DNA of 64,000 nt from Micromonospora halotolerans (lineage in GTDB: Bacteria; Actinomycetota; Actinomycetes; Mycobacteriales; Micromonosporaceae): assembly GCF_032108445.1 (NCBI RefSeq), contig NZ_CP134876.1:1922001-1986000 (forward strand), in the 5' to 3' direction. The position numbers were made by a program, and so were the translations under genes. Positions 58,797 through 64,000 of the stretch are shown here, one piece after another; position 1 is the first letter of the stretch; each line of letters opens with the position of its first letter. Under the pieces are notes generated by a model. It did no database searches and was not told where the DNA came from. It worked only from the letters and a program-made list of their open reading frames with translations.

Positions 58797-61010
58797 GTTC
58801 GACGGGGAGAAGCGTGCGGGCACGCCGATGTCCGACAGCGCCCGAGCCAGGTGCGGGGCCGTGGTCCGGACGTAGGCCGCGCCGATGTGCGAACCCCCGC
58901 GGTAGATGAGGACGTTGCCGAACGCCACCGGGCACCGGTCGGTGGGGCAGACGGCGTCGAACAGGTCGATCATCTTGACCTGGGGCATCCCGACGACCGC
59001 TTTCCGCTGCGTCACGAGGCCCGGGTCCCGGTCGTGGAGCTTGCGGTCGAACGCGCAGGCCGACAGGTGCTTCCGGTTCTTGTCGGCGCACGCCACGATC
59101 GCCGGGCCGGGATGGGGGTTGTTGGCGAGGACGACCACCTGCACGCCCGCGGAGTCAAGCGTCTTCCACGAGGACCGCATGCCCGCGACCATCGCGTCGA
59201 CCGACACCTTGCCCGCGGCGTCGAGGGCGCTCCCCGCTGACTGCGAGGTGACGACGTAGTCGGGACGTTGCTCGGCCAGTCGGCGCAGCAGCGTCCTGTT
59301 CCACTCGATGCAGTCGGTGTAGGGCTTGTTGGAACCATCGCCCTTGAGGACCTTTGCGCTGGTGAACGCGCACCCGGCCTTGGCGGTGATCACCAGCTTC
59401 CAGTCGTTCTGCGCGGCGAGCACCTGGAACGCCGGCAGCCACTGGTCCATCTTGGAGTCGCCCACCAGGGCGACGGTCGTGGCTCCGTCCGGGTTGCCGT
59501 AGGTGCACGACAGGACCTCGGACCCCACGACCTGCTGGAAGCACTTGTCCCGGTTGGTGTCGGGCACATCCATGAATCCCTGCCGGATCTTCAGGGGGTC
59601 CGGCGAGATGAAGTCGAACCGCTCGGGGACCGGGCCGATCGGGGCGGTCCCCGGGGCGGTCGACAGCAGCGCCGCGCCAGGCGCGTACTGGCTGCCCCGG
59701 CTCGGCGTGGCGGCGGCCGCCCACGCGGCCATCAGGACCAGGGCGAGGCCGGCGCAGATCCCGGCCATCGTGAAGTTGCCACCGAGGCTCAGCGCGAGAC
59801 GCGGCGACGTCGAGATCGCCCGCGAGTAGCGCAGCGGGTTCTCCACGAGCCGGAAGGTGAGCCAGGCGGGGACCACCGAGGCGAGCGCCACCACCAGGCC
59901 GCGCTTCACCGACAGGCCGTCCCAGTACGCGCCGGCCACGATGAGCATCGGCCAGTGCCACAGGTACAGCGAGTAGGACAGGTCACCGACCCAGCGGAAC
60001 GGGCGCGTGCCGAGCACCAGGACCGGACCGCGGGAACCCGCCGCGACGCCGGCCGCGATCACCGCGGCGGCGCCGACCGTGGGCAGCGCGGCGGCGTACC
60101 CGGGCCATGCCGTCCCCTTCGTCACCAGCAGCGCCGCCGCCACGATCGCGGCGAGGCCCAGCCAGCCGAGGAGGACGGCCAGCGCCCGGGGCATGCGCGC
60201 GACGCCGGTCGCGGCCAGCGCGATGCCCGCCCCGACCGCCAGCTCCCACAACCGGGTCGTGGAGACGAAGAAGGCCCGCTCCGGGGAGTGCGCCGTCTCG
60301 ACGATCGACCAGACGAACGACGGCACCGCCAGGACCGCGAGACCGACCCACAGGACGGGCCGCACGTTCGTCCGCCGGAGCCGCCGCGCCGCGAGGAGCG
60401 CGAGGATGATCAGCAGGGGCCAGAGCAGGTAGAACTGCTCCTCGACGGCGAGCGACCAGAAGTGCTGGACCGGCGAGGTCGCGGCGTTGTCGGCGGCGAG
60501 GTAGTCGACCGCGCGGTCGGCGAACCGCCAGTTCACCACGTAGATCGCCGCGGCGGCGATGTCGCCGCCGATCTCCTGCCACTGACCCCGGGGGACGAAC
60601 AGCCGGACCGCCACGGCGGTGGCCGCCAGCACCACCGTCGCGGCGGGCAGGATCCTCTTGGCCCGCCGTGCGTAGAACCCGAGCAACGAGATGCGGCCGG
60701 TGCGCTCGATCTCCGTCATGAGCTGCCCGGTGATGAGGAAACCGGAGATCACGAAGAAGACGTCGACCCCGACGAAGCCACCCGGGAGGAACGGCAGCCC
60801 GGCGTGGTACAGCAGCACGAGCCCGACGGCCACGGCGCGAAGCCCCGCGACATCACCCCGGAAGCGGCTCGAGGAGGGCTCCCTGCGCGGCCCACTCGTG
60901 GTTGCCGTTCCCGGCAGGGTGCCCGGGTCCGCCGGGGAGGCGGAAACGACTGGTTTCTCGATGTGGGAGCTTCCCCGGGCGGGAACTGTCGTCAACTCCG
61001 GGGAAGTCAT
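58794..61010 (-). CDS. OafA/YrhL-type acyltransferase with SGNH domain
   Basis: A 738-aa integral membrane O-acyltransferase. The acyltransferase-3 domain (residues 50-420) has about ten helices, with GLRAVAVGLVLLYHAGLPFL, the RRAKRILPAA motif and HFWSLAVEEQFYLLWP. Residues about 500-738 form an extracytoplasmic SGNH-like domain (TTVALVGDSKMDQWLPAF). It likely acetylates an extracellular polysaccharide or teichoic acid. ATG at 61010 has GAGG seven bases upstream. Confidence 0.92.
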   Translation of the reverse strand: MTSPELTTVPARGSSHIEKPVVSASPADPGTLPGTATTSGPRREPSSSRFRGDVAGLRAVAVGLVLLYHAGLPFLPGGFVGVDVFFVISGFLITGQLMTEIERTGRISLLGFYARRAKRILPAATVVLAATAVAVRLFVPRGQWQEIGGDIAAAAIYVVNWRFADRAVDYLAADNAATSPVQHFWSLAVEEQFYLLWPLLIILALLAARRLRRTNVRPVLWVGLAVLAVPSFVWSIVETAHSPERAFFVSTTRLWELAVGAGIALAATGVARMPRALAVLLGWLGLAAIVAAALLVTKGTAWPGYAAALPTVGAAAVIAAGVAAGSRGPVLVLGTRPFRWVGDLSYSLYLWHWPMLIVAGAYWDGLSVKRGLVVALASVVPAWLTFRLVENPLRYSRAISTSPRLALSLGGNFTMAGICAGLALVLMAAWAAAATPSRGSQYAPGAALLSTAPGTAPIGPVPERFDFISPDPLKIRQGFMDVPDTNRDKCFQQVVGSEVLSCTYGNPDGATTVALVGDSKMDQWLPAFQVLAAQNDWKLVITAKAGCAFTSAKVLKGDGSNKPYTDCIEWNRTLLRRLAEQRPDYVVTSQSAGSALDAAGKVSVDAMVAGMRSSWKTLDSAGVQVVVLANNPHPGPAIVACADKNRKHLSACAFDRKLHDRDPGLVTQRKAVVGMPQVKMIDLFDAVCPTDRCPVAFGNVLIYRGGSHIGAAYVRTTAPHLARALSDIGVPARFSPSN

Positions 61011-61321
61011 CACGATCCTCAAGCTTGGCGGGCTCCGGCTCCGGAACGATAGCGGCTCGTCAGGCGGGTGGGCAATCGTGACCGCCCAGGTCAGCCTTGC
61101 CCCCGGGCAGGTCCGGCGGGCCGAGGATTCCAGGACCCGCAGGGCCGCCGAACCGACCGAGTCAGGGGCCGTCGCCGGACTCAACGACACCCTGCTGCTC
61201 GTCCACGCCGCACCCGCCGAGCGTTTGGGCCGTCGACTGAGGGTACAGGTCTGCAGACGGCCCACCGCGTCACGAGGCGCTGGAAACCCCCTGGAACCGG
61301 GTCGAGGAAGGATGATGTGCG

Positions 61322-62206
61322 ATGCCGACGACGAGCAGCTCGGGCCGCGGCAGCGGCTCGACCGCGACGAACCCGCCGGGCAACCAGACCCCGAACACCC
61401 CCGACATCAACGAGAGCGAGATCGCCCGGCTGAAGGTCGACCAGCTCCGCGACCGGCTGCGTCGGCGCGGCGTGACCGGCACCGCCGACATGCGCAAGGA
61501 CGACCTGGTCGAGGCCCTGGTGAAGAGCATGCGGGACGGCGCCAAGAAGAGCACGTCCGCCGGGGCCGGCGGCTCGTCCCGGGGCTCGTCGTCGGCGAAG
61601 AAGAGCACCTCCTCGTCGGCCAACCCGCCGGGCAACCAGACTCCGAACACCCCCGACATCGACGAGAGCGAGATCGCCCGGCTGAAGGTCGACGAGCTGC
61701 GCAGCCGGCTCCGCGCCCGGGGCGTCACCGGCACCTCCGACATGCACAAGCCGGACCTGGTCAAGGCCCTGGTGAAGAGCCTGCGTGATGACTCCGGGTC
61801 CGGGTCGGGCTCGCGCTCCGGCTCCTCCGGTGGGGGCGTCCGCACGGGCTCGCAGACCTCCAAGTCGATCAAGTACTCCCAGGAGGTCACCTCCGTCGAC
61901 GACGAGCCGGAGCGGCCCGGCCGCAGCCTGGTCACCACCGACCACGAGGTGATCCGGCAGTGGGCGGAGGCCCGCAAGGGCGTGCCCTGCACGGTGGACG
62001 GCACCGAGCACGACGGGCACGCCGGGGTGCTGCGCTTCGACTTCCCGAGCAACGGGCGCGAGGAGCGGCTGCGCGAACTCAGCTGGGAGGAGTGGTTCCG
62101 CGCCTTCGACGAGCGGCGGCTCAACTTCATCTACCAGGAGGAACGCTCCGACGGGAGGCAGAGCAACTTCTTCCGGCTGGAGAGCCCGGACCGCGAGGAC
62201 GGCTGA
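61322..62206 (+). CDS. Protein with two Rho_N/SAP-like domains
   Basis: A 294-aa protein. Two copies of a 50-residue Rho_N-like motif (ESEIARLKVDQLRDRLRRRG, and ESEIARLKVDELRSRLRARG) are separated by a Ser/Gly/Lys-rich linker, each led by PPGNQTPNTPDI. The copies are 84 residues apart and align at the DNA level. The C-terminal 100 residues (RSLVTTDHEVIRQWAEARKG) form a separate globular domain. It probably binds nucleic acid. The ATG follows GAGGAAGGATGATGTGCG. Confidence 0.82.
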   Translation: MPTTSSSGRGSGSTATNPPGNQTPNTPDINESEIARLKVDQLRDRLRRRGVTGTADMRKDDLVEALVKSMRDGAKKSTSAGAGGSSRGSSSAKKSTSSSANPPGNQTPNTPDIDESEIARLKVDELRSRLRARGVTGTSDMHKPDLVKALVKSLRDDSGSGSGSRSGSSGGGVRTGSQTSKSIKYSQEVTSVDDEPERPGRSLVTTDHEVIRQWAEARKGVPCTVDGTEHDGHAGVLRFDFPSNGREERLRELSWEEWFRAFDERRLNFIYQEERSDGRQSNFFRLESPDREDG

Positions 62207-62218
62207 CCCCACAAAACT

Positions 62219-62258
62219 CCGAAAGGCCCGGGTCGGCGCGTCGACCCGGGCCTTTCGG
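62219..62258 (+). terminator. Strong intrinsic terminator
   Basis: CCGAAAGGCCCGGGTCG (62219-62235) and CGACCCGGGCCTTTCGG (62242-62258) form a perfect 17-bp stem around a six-base loop, right after the Rho_N-domain gene. Confidence 0.88.
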
Positions 62259-62324
62259 CTCGATTGGGCCGCGCCACCCGGGGTACGGATTTCGGTGCAG
62301 ACCACTGAACGACAAGGAGTGCTC

Positions 62325-63047
62325 ATGGCGACGAAGGTCGAGAAGTCCATCGAAGTCGACGTGCCGGTCAGCACCGCGTACAACCAGTGGACCCAGTTCG
62401 AGGAGTTCCCCCGGTTCATGGGTGGCGTGCAGGAAGTGCGCCAGCTCGACGACCGGCGGATGCACTGGGTCGCCGAGATCGCCGGCGTGAAGCGCGAGTG
62501 GGAAGCCAAAATCCTGGAGCAGGTCCCGGACCGCACGGTCGCCTGGGCCGCCACCAGCGGCGCCACCAACGCCGGCGCCGTCCACTTCCAGCCGCTCGGC
62601 ACCGACCGCACCCAGGTCCGGCTCTCCCTGGAGTACGAGCCGGAGGGGCTGGTCGAGAAGGCCGGCGACAAGCTGCACCTGGTGGAGAAGCGGGCCGAGG
62701 CCGACCTGGAGAAGTTCAAGTCGTACATCGAGGGCCGGGGCGCCGAGACGGGCGCCTGGCGCGGCACCATCGACGAGGGCCGCACCCTCGGCACCCCCGG
62801 CGTCGAGCACGCCGTGTCCTCGCGCGGCGACGACGGCAAGGCCGGCGTCTCGGCCACAGCGGTCGCGGCCGGCGCGGTCGCCGCGGGCGCGGCAGCGGCA
62901 GCGGCTGCCGCGGCGGCCAAGCACCGCGCGGAGACCGACGAGGAGCCCACCCCGGAACCCGAGACGGAGTACGTGGTGACCGACGTCCCCGCCCAGCGGA
63001 GCGCCGCCTTCCCGCCCGACCCGGCGGACCCGCGGCGCGCCCTCTAG
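62325..63047 (+). CDS. SRPBCC family protein (polyketide-cyclase-like fold)
   Basis: A 240-aa protein with a START/SRPBCC helix-grip domain in residues 1-145 (KVEKSIEVDVPVSTAYNQWT; FEEFPRFMGGVQEVRQLDDR; EYEPEGLVEKAGD). A poly-alanine-rich, charged tail follows (AAGAVAAGAAAAAAAAAAK). No lipid substrate is implied. AAGGAG lies six bases before the ATG. Confidence 0.88.
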   Translation: MATKVEKSIEVDVPVSTAYNQWTQFEEFPRFMGGVQEVRQLDDRRMHWVAEIAGVKREWEAKILEQVPDRTVAWAATSGATNAGAVHFQPLGTDRTQVRLSLEYEPEGLVEKAGDKLHLVEKRAEADLEKFKSYIEGRGAETGAWRGTIDEGRTLGTPGVEHAVSSRGDDGKAGVSATAVAAGAVAAGAAAAAAAAAAKHRAETDEEPTPEPETEYVVTDVPAQRSAAFPPDPADPRRAL

Positions 63048-63068
63048 ACCTTCCACCTCCCTGCCGGA

Positions 63069-63112
63069 GCGAGCCCGGTGGACCGGCCCCGTGCCGTGTC
63101 CGCCGGGCTCGC
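63069..63112 (+). terminator. Terminator after the SRPBCC gene
   Basis: GCGAGCCCGGTGGAC (63069-63083) pairs with GTCCGCCGGGCTCGC (63098-63112) at all but one (wobble) position. Confidence 0.75.
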
Positions 63113-63264
63113 TTCGTGTGGCGCGTATCGTTGCCGGCCGCGACCGACCTCGGACCACGCCAGCCGGAGATCACCGTTGCCACCCCGGCGGACCGCGGGT
63201 GGGTGGTCCGCCGGGTCGCCGAACCTCTGCCGAGCTGGATCATGGACAGCCGGGCTGACCGCGC

Positions 63265-64000
63265 TCAACGCCAGGTGAACCGGCTGATCTCCCGCTGGAA
63301 CTCCCGCAGGCTGACGGTGGCCCCCTCGGCCGGCGTCAGCCGCAGCGAATAGGTGACCTCCCCCGCCGCCCACCACACGGTCCACGAGCGCTCCGCCGCG
63401 CCGGTGACGACGCCGTCGCGCGCGCCGATCGTGACCGGCGTGCCGCCGGCGGGTCGCCGCACCTCGGCCGTGCGGCCCGCCGTCACGACGAGATGCAAGC
63501 CTTCCGGGCCGTTGTAGCCCTGGTACCAGCCCTCGTCGGTGGCGGCCCACTGCCCTGGGTGCGGGCTCCACCGCTGGCCCAGGTCCGGCAGGTCACGTGC
63601 GAAGTAGGTCGGCCGCACCTCCCCGGAGGCGCCGTCGCGGAGCACCCGGTCGCCGAGGGGCTCCGGCAGCGACAGCAAGACGGGAACGGCCACGCCGCTC
63701 GTGGCGCAGTCGGCCGCACCCAGGACACGGGCCCGCACGGCCACGACCACCTGGGCGCCGTCCTGCCCGGCGACCGCCGCCCGGGGCTGCACGAGTTCCT
63801 TGCACTGGGCGCTCGTCCCGGCGTACACGGTCACGGACGTGCCGTCCCGGGCGACCATCGCCGACAGCCACGGCAGGGCCGATGGCGCGTCCGCCAGCGC
63901 CGACGGCCGGGGCGCCACCTCATCGGTCGCGCGTTGCTGCCTCACGAAGAAGCTGCCGACGAGCGCCACGCCGATGGCGGCCGCCGCGACCACGAGGGTG
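63265..64000 (-). CDS. Hypothetical membrane-anchored protein, N-terminus outside window
   Basis: At least 242 aa. The frame runs off the window edge after a hydrophobic helix (VVAAAAIGVALVGSFFV), so the true start lies beyond 64000 or at a GTG near 63993. The rest is extracellular and beta-rich, with WSPHPGQWAATDEGWYQGYN and two possible cysteine pairs (SAQCKE, AADCATS). I do not recognise the family; a lipoprotein or sensor role is possible but unsupported. Confidence 0.65.
   Translation of the reverse strand, partial: TLVVAAAAIGVALVGSFFVRQQRATDEVAPRPSALADAPSALPWLSAMVARDGTSVTVYAGTSAQCKELVQPRAAVAGQDGAQVVVAVRARVLGAADCATSGVAVPVLLSLPEPLGDRVLRDGASGEVRPTYFARDLPDLGQRWSPHPGQWAATDEGWYQGYNGPEGLHLVVTAGRTAEVRRPAGGTPVTIGARDGVVTGAAERSWTVWWAAGEVTYSLRLTPAEGATVSLREFQREISRFTWR

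Overview
This is a very GC-rich stretch with Streptomyces/Micromonospora-like codon use, dense short intergenic gaps and many GTG starts. The gene set (futalosine menaquinone enzymes, SepH, Ku with a lysine-rich tail plus stand-alone LigD-type polymerase and ligase, an XPB helicase next to a helicase-associated regulator, a SigE-family sigma factor, TIGR03089, DUF3027, DUF2530) is that of a filamentous actinobacterium, most likely Micromonosporaceae. That assignment is inference from gene content. It reads as chromosomal core DNA with accessory insertions. No rRNA, tRNA, CRISPR array, IS transposase or prophage was recognised.

Layout. 1-9.4 kb: end of a citrate synthase, serC, sepH, an aldo/keto reductase, thpR, a MarR-MFS efflux pair with a clear operator, and an AzgA-type purine permease. 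9.4-15.4 kb: DUF3027 protein, MFS protein, mqnB, then an HTH-GNAT fusion gene and a 0.7-kb repeat locus lying between mqnB and mqnD, then a cold-shock-domain protein. 15.4-21.6 kb: HAD phosphatase, helicase-associated protein, L,D-transpeptidase lipoprotein and XPB helicase. 21.6-30.5 kb is an accessory zone: three alpha/beta hydrolases, a patatin, a large secreted Ig-like repeat protein, a tiny basic ORF, a tandem GNAT protein, a frameshifted DUF1801 gene, and two short displaced copies of neighbouring genes that look like recombination scars. 30.5-38 kb: TIGR03089 protein, a TetR regulator with paired operators divergent from DUF4267 and cupin genes, a SigE-family sigma factor with a putative anti-sigma protein, and a secreted phytase-like esterase.

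38-41.1 kb is an NHEJ locus: LigD-type polymerase and ATP-dependent ligase on the minus strand, divergent from Ku, bounded on both sides by the same kind of GGGGCCCC palindrome between convergent genes. 41.1-52.9 kb: F420/FMN-binding PPOX-fold protein, FKBP isomerase, SCO6745-family protein, YciI, HAD, a MerR/TipAS regulator with a textbook 19-bp-spacer promoter, quinone oxidoreductase, acyl-CoA synthetase, Nudix, EamA, LysR, a DHA2 drug exporter and a PfpI protein. 53-57 kb: a putative heptose-nucleotide/glycosyl-transfer cluster (HldE-like bifunctional enzyme, GT2, GT9). 57-64 kb: Hsp20, DUF2231, PPOX protein, an OafA-type acyltransferase, a tandem Rho_N-domain protein, an SRPBCC protein and the end of an unknown secreted or membrane protein.

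The most unusual items are the repeat/DnaA-box-like locus between mqnB and mqnD, the displaced xpb and hydrolase fragments, and the small basic ORF with its own terminator. I did not find a convincing wholly new multi-gene system.
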